Shown here: positions 1-10,600 of the stretch, one piece after another
Layout: each line of letters starts with the position of its first letter
Position numbering within the stretch: position 1 is the first letter of the stretch
Source: Escallonia rubra
Taxonomy: Eukaryota; Streptophyta; Magnoliopsida; Escalloniales; Escalloniaceae
DNA length: 64,000 bases
Reading direction: 5' to 3'
Assembly (NCBI GenBank): GCA_033065855.1
Contig: JAVXUO010002717.1
Span: forward strand, 496,001 to 560,000
Translations under genes and position numbers: made by a program
Notes under the pieces: generated by a model
The model's input: only the letters and a program-made list of their open reading frames with translations
Told to the model about the DNA's origin: nothing
Database searches by the model: none

Positions 1-390
1 GGGTGAGTTATCTCCAGACCAAGAAAACCCACGTCACAAAAATTAACCAACAAGACATGTAATCCCACAGGTGAGAAAGTGTTCATCCTACAATGCATCC
101 TCCATTACATCAAAGAGGACACGAAATGCATGGATGATAACTTTTTTCTTGCACAATGTTTGAGCTCCAAAGGCGTTGGTAATTTGCCCAAAAAGCCTTC
201 GATTTGTGCTACTCTTTCTAACTTTCTCTAACAATAACTAATACCCTCAAAGACCAAGAAAACAGACTAACCTTTGACTGATACAGTATAATCTTGTCAA
301 ATATAGACGCAGAAGCACAGCAAACAGGAGAAAGGCTGTACCTTTTAGGCGAGTCTTGATTTTTGGAGATGATTTCAGTGATAAGAGACG
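1..390 (-). other. Possible transcribed 5' part of a gene leaving the window to the left
   Basis: On the minus strand, downstream of the TATA box at 411-420, the sequence reads like a plant 5' leader: an AAACCCTAG box, then a pyrimidine/purine-mixed leader, and a possible splice donor AAG|GTACAG near 340-345. No start codon followed by a long frame is visible, so this could be a non-coding first exon and first intron of a gene whose body lies outside the window. This is inference from the arrangement only; nothing in the protein frames is recognisable. Confidence 0.25.
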
Positions 391-480
391 ACTAGGGTTT
401 TCGCTGTGACTATATATATGCGGAGACGCGTAGGGGCAACTTTTGGGGATTTTACAAGGGTTTAGGGTTATAAAATGGGA
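391..480 (-). promoter_or_regulatory. Candidate promoter with TATA box and two telo-boxes, minus strand
   Basis: Read on the minus strand there is an AACCCTAAACCC telo-box (458-469), a TATATATA element (411-420), then a second telo-box, AAAACCCTAG (391-401), just downstream. Telo-boxes close to the start site are common in plant ribosomal-protein and translation genes (established knowledge), so a housekeeping gene leaving the window on the left would fit. No coding evidence supports it here. Confidence 0.35.
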
Positions 481-1167
481 TTTAGGATTCTCTTTTGCAA
501 ATGCACTATAATTTCGTCGTAAATTTTAATAACAGTGATAAATATTTTTAATAACAAAGAAATGTCACTAAAACTATTATAACACTATTACAGCAAAACA
601 AAGTACTATCTAAAGTTTTTTTTTTTCTTTATAAGAAGATGAGAATAGTATTAACAGAAGCTCAGTGTGAGCATATTAAAGGAATTTGGTCACCATGACA
701 TGCCACGGTTTTGCATAATAGTAGAAATAAAAAGTAGCGTTTTAAATAATACAACATCATCCCCAAAAGCTTTCCCAAAAAAGGAGGTGTCTATAACCGG
801 TGGTATAGATCATGTTGCAACAAAACATCATGGAGTCAGTCTTGATGCACATCAATCCTGGCACGACAGTCAAAAGTTGCTAAAGATCTAGCCTTCCCAA
901 GACTCATCGGCGAAACCCTGGTCATACTACAGTCGTGGAAATCTGTAGCAATATAGCAAAAGTCGTACAAAATGGATCCCAACTTGATCATAATATCTTC
1001 GGTGTTCGATATCTGTGAAAGTAGGAATGAGAAGTCAATGAATACTTGAATATGCAATAGGTTATGTGATAGGGCACATTTTGTCGCAAAAAGAAGTCCC
1101 TTGGCTAGAGTTGAATGTCGATCAGTAGCCGTGGTAGAAGATTGGTTTGTGTAAAGTTAGGGATTAT
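481..1167. other. No recognisable gene
   Basis: AT-rich sequence with a T-run near 617-630. The short open frames (about 70 codons) show no family resemblance and no splice context. Nothing can be supported here. Confidence 0.5.
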
Positions 1168-2090
1168 GTTAGACCCCGAATATTTAATTCTGTTAAATTC
1201 GATTTAAAGAAAAGAAAATTATTTTTGTCTTTGAGAGTCTTTTCGTAATTTTTCCTCTTAGTGCATGAGCCTAAGAAATAATTCAGATTTTTCTTTTTTA
1301 AAAGGAGGATTATACTTTTGGTATTGTGACAATCCAATTTAAATTTGGACTTTAGTTTGACCAATTTATAAAGTTAGAAAATTTCGGGACGTAATTGGCA
1401 TATTGTAATTCTAATTATTTTAGAAGTATAATTATATTTCTTTTTAGGTTCCTAATATTTTACGTACAATATATTCTCTATGAGCCCTAAGAGTACAATA
1501 AACTTTAGAAGAGCTTTCAAAGAATATCTAGGAAGAGCCATCTTGAGATTTTGGTATCACTTTAAGGCAAGAGCTTATTTTTTATTTTGGGATTTAAGTT
1601 CATGGTAAGAACCACATGAATTATTGCGACTGATTGAGTCCAATTGAAATTTTGGATATTTTGATATTAGGACTTTTGGTATAATTTGATTTGAGGATCA
1701 AGACTTGAGATTAAAGCACGAAATCAAAAGTAAGGGTTTACGTTTTTGAAATCCGAATCAAGGTTGGACCAATCATTCTGTTTAGTAGTTTAATTCTTTA
1801 AATCTTTCTGTCTCGATTTCGGTGTCATAACTGTGCAGCGCCGGCAAGTTTCTGATTTCTATTGTTGTCACGGTTTCAAAGCCATTATCGTGCACCTTCA
1901 TTTGAAAATTTCAGATGTTTATTATTTTATCGATTTTGGTGCCACCACCGTGTGATTTTGGCTGAAATTGGCAACATCTTATTAGTACTGCGTTTGACAT
2001 GGAAAAGACCATTTAATAAATACCAATATCCGACTATGATTAAAAGACAAGTATCTGCTAAATAAACAAGATAAGGTGTGTGTGGCTAGG
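1168..2090 (+). repeat. LTR-like degenerate repeat (weak)
   Basis: The block opens with TGTTAGACCCCGAATATT, which resembles the usual 5' start of chromovirus LTRs (TGTnACACCCCG). It continues with AT-rich text and a short GC-rich leader-like section (about 1830-1960). No partner LTR, primer binding site or target duplication was found, so the boundaries are approximate and the call rests on resemblance alone. Confidence 0.22.
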
Positions 2091-2593
2091 TTATTCTCAT
2101 GAACTCACCAGTATATTCAGACTCATCCTAGCTACAAAACCTTATGCATATTAGCCTAAAAAGTGAAAGAAAAAAAACAGGTTATATTTGAAATTCATTC
2201 TAAAAAGATACTCGTATTTGATTTCAATAAAAAAATATATATACACAGAGATTGATCTTCAAGTTAGAGCTGAATTTGAAATTGGATCATTAGAATTCTA
2301 CTTCTGCTGTTCTCATCTTCTACTTAGTTTTGTAATCTAGACTAGATCCGAATTAGCTATATACCAAGTTGGCTCCCAATTTTTATGTCTCAACTAAGAA
2401 TTATATTTCCAAGATGGACCAATACTGGCCCCATGGACTACCACCTTTTACTGTTACCCACTCTCGGCCACCGCCTCGCCGCCCAGCCGCCATTGCACTT
2501 TGCCGGACCTCCTCCGATGGTTACCACCTCTACCGCCAGAGTTGCGAGTTTAATTAACAAGAAAAAGAATAAGCTTGTGACTATATGTTGTCA
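2091..2593. other. No recognisable gene
   Basis: AT-rich spacer followed at about 2400-2560 by a GC-rich, proline-codon-rich stretch (GCCACCGCC-like). It contains short overlapping open frames without any recognisable domain. It ends at the target site of the next transposon. Confidence 0.45.
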
Positions 2594-2602
2594 TATTCAA
2601 AT

Positions 2603-3732
2603 GGGCAAATTACACAAAACTCCCCTGAGGTTTACTCATACTACAAACGGGGCCTACTAACTTTCTTTATTACAGTGAGCTACAATTTTTCATTTTTCAA
2701 TTTATGGAGTTAACATAATCGATAAAAAGACAGTAATACCCTTCATCAAAAATCTAATTTATCCAATCCACCCAACCCTTATCCCCTTGCCCAACCTCCT
2801 GAAACTCTTTCTCAGTCCCCTCAGAACAATTACCGCCGCCACACAAAACACCTCCGAAAGCTTTCCTCCCACCAACCGGAACTCAATTCCTATACCAAAA
2901 CCCAAATTTTTAGATCCAAATCAGAACCAAGCACTGTCGCCGTTGTGTGTGTATGGCCTCCCGAAACCCTTGCTCACTCCTCTGAACAATTGCCGCAGTC
3001 GCTGCCTCAAAACCCCTCTGATCTACACTGTCATCGTAGAGAGAGAGAGTGAGTGAGTGTGTGTGGCCTCCGATCTACAACTGCCGCCGCCGCTGCACCA
3101 AAACCCCTCTGATCTACACCAGTGCCCTGGCAATACAAATACACACTGCCCGTCACCATCTTACAGCTCCACACCCCCCCCCCCCCCGACGCGCGCGCGG
3201 ACAACACATACACAGCGCCCATCACGTTCACAATCATATCTACAGCTCCATTTGTTTTCACCACATAAAGCCAATAGATCTGAGAACATCATATCTGGGA
3301 AAGGGAGCCCAAATCTGTGTGCATGCGTTTGTGTGGATATTTTTGTGCGTGTTGTGGGGGTGGGGGGCAACAGAAGATGGGATTCGTTCGGTGTTTGTTT
3401 GTCGCCGGCGACGGTGTGTGTTTGATGGTCACCGAAGGCTTGCCATTGATGATGGGTTCCTGATTTGGATCTTGGCATATGGATGGGCAAAGTGTGTTTG
3501 GGGGTTGGGTGGAGAGGGGGGAGGGGGGAGGGATGTTGAGGGTATTTTGGGTATAGAAAGAACAAAAAGTGGAGCGTAAGGGAATCTTGTAACGGAATTG
3601 GCCTTTCCTTTAAATGTGTGTAGTTATGTGTAATGTAGGTACAAACCTCAAGGAGCGGAATGTAATTATCAAAGTTCGTAGGAACTGAGTGTAATTAATG
3701 CAAACCTCAAAGGAGTTGTTTGTAATTTTCCC
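2603..3732. mobile_element. Non-autonomous Mutator-like element (MULE), 1130 bp
   Basis: The element begins GGGCAAATTACACAAAACTC and its right end, read in reverse, begins GGGAAAATTACAAACAACTC. Similarity extends inward through the GAGGTTT motif, so these are terminal inverted repeats, clearly diverged. It is flanked by a perfect 9-bp direct repeat TATTCAAAT (2594-2602 and 3733-3741); a 9-bp target duplication is the hallmark of Mutator-like elements. The interior is GC-rich with a 14-C run (3174-3187), CG-dinucleotide tracts and overlapping proline-rich open frames, but no transposase. Captured host sequence (a Pack-MULE) is possible, but no gene fragment is recognised. Confidence 0.82.
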
Positions 3733-3819
3733 TATTCAAATTACATGACGTGTCCAAACAACTAAATTCGAAATCTTTTCAAATTCTAATTCCCTGCGAA
3801 TTGGAATTAAAATACAATT

Positions 3820-3906
3820 CCGATTCCCAATTCCATTTCCGGAATTCAACTGAGAATTAGAACGTGAAAAGAATTCCGATTCCCAATTCCAGTTCCGGAA
3901 TTCAAT
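3820..3906. repeat. Imperfect tandem repeat around EcoRI-like sites
   Basis: The motif AATTCCGATTCCCAATTCC followed by A/T-TTCCGGAATTCAA occurs twice about 52 bp apart. The upstream text carries further AATTC/GAATT runs. It sits just outside the Mutator-like element, downstream of gene 1 (which is on the minus strand), and may be a MITE remnant. Confidence 0.5.
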
Positions 3907-4264
3907 CGGAGCCTTCTGGATATGCTGTTATGATGCTCTTCCAAGTGCCTTGTTTACTAGAAAATATTGGATGGTCCGACCATCAAGTGCAAAATACCAT
4001 ACGGATCCGACCATTAGTCATGACTATCTAGTGTAATTGAATGTTTAAAATAACCCATGCCTTTCTTAGCCCCTCCTATCGCATAAGCGTCCTTGATTTC
4101 AGAGTCCTAAGCCATTCCCTGTTCGCAAATGGAATGGTAAACGTACTGGTTACAAAGGAATATGAGGTAACCTGATGAAAGCTCAATGTACACAAAACAA
4201 ATTACACTATTATACAACCAAATGGTCATTCTTTGTGCAACTGTAATCGTCTAACCTGTGATAT
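3907..4264. other. 3' flank of gene 1, no other gene
   Basis: No coding region is seen. As it lies directly downstream of the minus-strand stop at 4336, this stretch should contain the 3' untranslated region and polyadenylation site of gene 1. No canonical signal could be assigned with confidence. Confidence 0.4.
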
Positions 4265-4280
4265 GAACTGCACCAATTCA

Positions 4281-4352
4281 ATAGAGATCAGATGGCACTC
4301 TTAACCAAGCCTTCAATAGAGATCAAATGGCACTGTTAACCAAGCCACTGTT
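4281..4352. repeat. 36-bp tandem duplication covering the stop codon of gene 1
   Basis: The text ATAGAGATCAAATGGCACTG TTAACCAAGCC and its copy (AGATCAGATGGCACTC TTAACCAAGCC) lie head to tail. The right-hand copy contains the gene's TAA stop (plus-strand TTA at 4336-4338), and the left copy lies immediately downstream in the transcript. The duplication therefore repeats the last codons and stop without changing the reading frame. Confidence 0.7.
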
Positions 4353-4600
4353 GAGTACGACGCCCTCCACTAGCTCCAACAGCACGCCGAATGCTGATCT
4401 TTTCATTTGCATATTTTGCCTGAAGAGATTCAAAAACATTCATATCGAGTTTCCCAGACACCGATTTCCCTTGCTTCCTCCGAGTTTGCTGCTCCCGAAT
4501 GGAAGCCCAGAGTTTTCCTATAGCATCCCTTTGTTGAGAGGTGAACCTTGAAATGTTGTCGAAGGCGTGCTTTACTAAAATGTCTATCACCGTTTGGGAC
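4336..4600 (-). CDS. Gene 1 exon 5 and stop
   Basis: The acceptor is CTTTTTCAG|GTCCC. It encodes [17 protein letters not shown], a basic [10 protein letters not shown] motif, and the C-terminal block ending QQWLG, followed by TAA. The high density of charged and aromatic residues and the clean phase join mark it as a real terminal exon. Confidence 0.82.
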
Positions 4601-7600
4601 CTGAAAAAGGCATAAAAGAACATACATCAGATGAAGAACAGGTACACAGAGGAATTGAAAAGAAGCAACAATGAACTGCGATGATGGCAAATTGAGATCC
4701 GACCATGGGGTTTTGTAACGCCGTGCGGCTATCTCTAAACAAAGAATCAAGGCTTCTCTTTGTGATTTGAGAAAACTCTTTGTCTCTTCCTCTTCTCCCT
4801 TCCGGATTTTGGCTTCTGCGTCCTTTCTTCCCTTTGTTTTTTCATCTTTCTTCAGAGCACTTGGAATGAGAGCATCAAGCCCAAAAGGATCAATTTCTTC
4901 CCTAGTAGCAGCTGAAGGCGCTTCCTTATTATTCTGATCGTGTTCATCTTCCGGTTCTGAATCATCTTTCAGGATAGCAGCTTCTTCAATGTCATCGTCA
5001 CTGGTTGCTACGGGAAGATCTAAAATGGATTCTTTTATCCTCCCGGATGCTCTTGAAAACTAAACGATGTACTCACCAAAAAGGAAAGAAACATTAATCA
5101 TCGTATATGGGTGGAAATCATAACTAAAAGGTTCTAAAACTGTATCAGTAAATCAGCTCAAGCAGCATCAAGAATAGCACTGATTGCTCGCATAGCCATA
5201 ATACCATTCTTAGTTGCAGGAAACTCCTAATATGGTGACGTTTCTCTCTCGGAAACTCTCTTTTGCGATCCCGAGTTAGGAGCTCCATGGGATCTCGTCC
5301 CAAGCTAATATGGGAACTCGATCCCATTAGCTGGATAGAGATGCATGGAACAAGTGAGAGAGTACCTGAAAATCAAGCACTTTTCAACTCAATTCCTTGT
5401 TTCTCTCTTCCTTCAAGTCCTTAAAGCCTCCTTGTCTGTTGTTGCTGGCTATGTAAACTATACTAAACAAATGATAATACCCTTTACGCATTTATTTATT
5501 CAAGCCGCTCCCAACCTCAAATTCTTCTTGGTGCTTACGCTCCCTCGCCCCCGGTCCCGCCTCCCGCCCCCACCCCCGCCCCCGCTTTGTGCAACTAAGA
5601 TACCGTGTACTATGATGCAAAGTATCATTAGAACTCCAACTGCCAGGCAACAGTGTGAACCCACATGCTTTGTTGTACATTAGGAGATGAACATGAAGAT
5701 GTGAACTAATACTAGTACTAGAAACGGTACACCGCACTTGGAATATAGATTACTAAAATCAATGTGCCATTCTAAACAAACCCCTAACCTCACCTTCCCC
5801 ACCAGGATGCTTGATATATATCAATAGGGAGGTTTTTATTTTCCCTTTTTTTCTCTCAGATACAATCTGTTTTAATGGGGGTGCTTGATTCTTAATTCAG
5901 GATATATTTCCCCAATGACTCCCTCTTCCACTAAGGCATGCATTACACACTGCCAAATAGATAGACGTATAACTGAGAACTGATGTAAACAACACAAGAT
6001 ACACGAATGGAAATAGGTAGTTTGGATCTCTAAATATCCTTTCTGCTCTTTCTGCTATTTCTGCTATAGTGCAGTTCATTTTCCATTTTCCGTGCCCAGG
6101 AATACTACAGCAAAAATACTGTTCACAGCAGCGTAAACAGAACGCAAACCCACTACTAAATCTCTCTTCTACTCCTAAAACCAAACTCTTCGTCATAAAC
6201 CTAGAAAGTAAACATGCAAGGCGTCATGTTTTGAGTCTAGGGAGCCTTTAACTCTCCTCGCCCTGTATTAACTGATCTACATCCTATTTTGCTAGAAAAG
6301 TTGATATAAAAAATTGACATAACCTTATTCAAGAAACAGCCAGCAAGTTGGGCAAGTTGGAATAAGAAAGCCTATTGGGAAATAGATGACTTATGAACAC
6401 ATAGCTTTGCTCGATATATGTTTTATACACACTAGAATACACCTGTCTGCAGATGCCCTCAGCATAATGACCTTTCATATTCCACTTTTATTGCATGCCT
6501 TGAAACTACTGATAAGCATGCACGTGATGTGGGATAGCTTACCCATCAAATGGTTGACAAGATTTACTTAAAAGAAATAAAAGTGGGGTATCAAGAAAGA
6601 ATGCCAGCATCCATGTGAAACAGGATGCGGAGAATGTTACCAAAGTAGCTTAATAACGTAGCTTTCTCAAAACATGTCTAAAACCATATACATTGCCCAA
6701 ATAAGACAAGGAAGAAATGTAATTGTTTTATCAAGCTGATTATACAAAACATATATTCAGCTCCAACTTATGATTAACGACATTGATACCAAAGAGATCT
6801 AAATAGATCAATCCAAAGTACATACTTCCCATACGGAGCATGTACACAGACACTAACAGGTTGTGCGATGTCCTAGAGACAAACAGGAGATGAATCATAA
6901 CAGTTGTATGAACATATCCACACCTGGAAATATTAACAGGTTGTGCGATGTCCCTAGGCACCATCCAAAAGTGAAAAACTTGAGTGCCCTACGTGTCATA
7001 TACAAACTCATCTTAGCGTTGTTTCTTGATTAGCGATTCTGTAGAGTTCAAGATTTGGATGAATGCAGAGGGTCTAACTTGCACGAATATTGTCCCTGAG
7101 CCATGAATGGTCTGGAAGCTCATGGATAGCTCTCTTCAAACTATAAAAGGCGAAGAAACATACATAACCCCAGATTTGTTGGTAACACAATTCTCGCGCT
7201 TTTCTTTCTTCTTCTTTTTTTCTCAAATCCAAGTGACACAAGTTAAATTGACTAACACCATAAATATCGAACTGCTAAAAGTTCAATCACGTTAAGTTTC
7301 AACCTCAAAATCTTTTACATGGTAGGATGAAAATGAGGTTGTCAGCTTCTTCATGAAGGGGGGGGGGGGGGGGGGGGGAAGTAGAGAGGCGCATATAGAA
7401 AATTAAAATTCAAACATGCAAAAAACTATAGGTTGTTAATATTTAAGTAATTGAAGCCGTCCCAATGCCTTCGAGCTTCCTCTTCACCTCCGCTTCGTGG
7501 TACGAAGTTCATACCGCTAAGAGGAGGATAACTGTTTTTATTTTAAGGAGATTCTTCCTCCTTTTCTTTGGTCGGTTTACACCTTGTCTAAGAGAAGGTT

Positions 7601-10600
7601 CATCCTCCTCCTCCACCTCCTCAACCACCTCCCCCGCAACTCCACAACCCCCAACACCCTCTGTTGAGCTAATGCTTGTATTCTATGTTTCCTGACACAA
7701 TTGTATGCTACGCACAGAGTAATAACGTGCGTCAGTTTTATGCGTCATATCTACTGTTAATATGTATAATCATTAAAGATAGTCTCGATTAAATTATATA
7801 TTAACATAAATGAATTAACTTGCATCCCATCACGATGCACATAACAAATAATCATTTGTAAATAAAGTCACTGATGTCTCTGCCTGCTCCAAGGAGTACA
7901 AGCAACCAAAAAGCGTGGATAGGTGCGCGACCTGGTTCAGTTTTGGAGCATTTCTTTTTATCTTTGCATCAGGTTTGTGCTAAAAGTTCCAGGCCCAGTA
8001 GTTGGATCAAAAGAGTTTTCTTTCAACTGGCTTTCTCTAGTGTGCTTTTTTACTCTTTTTCTTGGGTGATTTAATGCCTAGCATGTACTTCCCCCACCCG
8101 TCCCCAGCACACATGCACACACCAACCCCACAGGGGTTGGGGCGGTTTCTAACATCTATTTTCCTTGAAATGTCACATACTATCATGCCTTATGTAGAAG
8201 GTGGTCCGCAGAAGCCAACATTGCCTCATGGACCTAGTCAAAAGTCAAAGAAAGAAAACTGATGTGGAATTCCGGATTTACAGATCCAAAAATCTCGAGC
8301 TATTAGGCTGTAAATAGTTGTCAATTTCCTGATTTTGTAATTAGTCATAGATCTCTGATTTAGAGGCATTAGTTTCTCGTTTCCTATTTTGTAGGATGTG
8401 ATTTATTTCCTTTTTTGTATAGCTCGATATCAAGGAATCTGCCAGCCTGTGGCACTTCTCCTTTCCCTATGAATCTAACCTTTTGGTATGTAATTTCAGT
8501 AAGTTAGAAATACAAAAAAAATTCTTCATGGTATCAGAGCAAAATTTCTGGGCTACTTTTCTTGCTTGTGTTTGGCTCTGACCAGAATTTTTCTTCTCCT
8601 TCTTCTGGGATATGACAGTAAAATAGATCCCTCTCTACTCTTCTTTCTTCTACTCAATCTGCCCATAAAAACTCCTATGGTGACCGAATCCAGCAGCTTC
8701 TCCTGGACTTCATCAGGCCAAGAATTCGTGAATACTGGTGATCCATAAGGCTCGGTCATTCTCATTACAAAACATAAATTGACCAGCCACAACTATCACC
8801 AATGGGAAAAGGTAAGGATGTGGAAGACCGAGAACAACATGGTTATGTCCCGATTAATCAACACCATGGACAATGAAATAGGACAGAACTTTTTGTTTTA
8901 TGATAGTGCCTACGAAGTCTGGATGGCAGCAAAGGAAACTTACCCTGACAATGATGATACAGCGGAGCTCTTCGACATCAAAGGTGCTCTTCATGATCTT
9001 AGGCAAGGTGAGATGTCTATGACAAAATATTATAACACTCTTAGGCGTTTTCGCAGCAATTAGATGGGCTTGAAAGACTGGATTGGGAGTACCCAGTTGA
9101 TGCAAGCCGATACAAGAAGATCATTGAAAAGGAAAGGGTTTTCAAGTTCCTACTCGGACAAGACAAATCTCTAGACGAAGTAAGGGGGAGAACTCTTGGA
9201 GCCAAGCCTCTTCCAACCATTCGTGAAGCTTTCTCAGAAGTCAGGAGGGAAGAAAGCAGGAAGAAGCTAATGATGGGTTCACGGCCATCTTCAAGTATTC
9301 CAGAAGGATCAGCTTTTGTCTTTTGAGGGCCAATTTCCACCAATGATGCACGGCAGAAAAAGGTAGACCTTGGTGTGATCATTGTCGTCGTCCTGGCCAT
9401 ATCAAAGAAACATGTTGGAAGATACATGGGAGCCAGCAGAGTGGAAGCCGAATAAACAGAAGGAAGTGCAGGGCTTTGTGGCTGACTCTGAAGGAAAAGG
9501 AAAAACAACAAGTGATCCTGTCGTCTTCAACAAAGAATAAGTAGAATGGCTGCAAAAGATGTTTAGTCGAGGATCCTCTCTTGCCCCTGTTATCTTAACC
9601 GGATCCACTGCTCAAAAAGGTAACTTCTTGACTGCTCTACATGCTAAAGCTGAGAACTTATTAGATTGGATCATCGATTCCGGAGCCTCTAGTCACATGA
9701 CAGTGATGTATGTGCAGACTATGTCACGAGAATTACAAAGTCAGGATTGGAGATGGCTCTCTTTCCACGGTGACTGGAATTAGGAAAGTGATCATCTCGG
9801 AGACACTAATTCTCAACTCAGTTCTTTCTGTTCCCAATCTCTCATGAAATTTACTATCAATCAGTAGATTCACTCAACAGTCAAAATGCGTTGTTAATTT
9901 TTCCTCCACTCACTATTCGTTTCCGGATTTGGATTCACAGAAGATGATTGGCAATGCTAAGGAAAGCAAGGGACTCTACCGAACTAGGGCTGATGATCAA
10001 CAAGATACTCGAGCTCATCATGTTTTACTCTCTGCAACAAACAACTCTGGTTCTAGTTCAAGCTTGTCTTTAAATTCAAATAAAGTAAGTACGGTAATGT
10101 TATGGCACTTTCGCCTAGGACATGCAAAATTTATCTACTTATCCAAGTTGTTTCCTTCATTATTCAATAAACATCCCAAGTTTTTCCAATGTGAGGTTTG
10201 TCAGCTGTCTAAGCATTCTCGTAGTTCCTATTCTTTCAAACATTATAAACCCTCTAAACCATTCTCTGTTATTCATAGTGACATTAGGGGACCTTCTTGT
10301 GTTAAAAATATTTCTGATGCTAGATGGTTTGTTTCTTGGGAAAATTGCGTAAACCACCCTTGTGGTTTGGGCCTTTTGCAAAAAGACCCCTGCAGTTACA
10401 AAAGTTGCAAATGACCGCCTGAAGTAGCAAAAGTGTTGCTATAGATGATTTCTGTAACAGAATAGTTGAACTGCCTAAATTGCCCCTCTATATAACCCCT
10501 AATTTTAGATCTAGGGTTTTTTAATTTTAATTTTTTTTAATGATGCTCATCGCCGGATCTACCCGTTCCCGGTCTTGGTTGCCGGCCGTTCTATGGTCAT

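Noticed and set aside
120..200. Box C/D snoRNA-like TGATGA text near the left edge
   Set aside because: No matching D box or terminal stem could be found on either strand.
3049..3579. A 176-codon open frame and overlapping frames on both strands
   Set aside because: It lies wholly inside the Mutator-like element in low-complexity GC-rich text. Frames are open on both strands at once, and no domain is recognisable.
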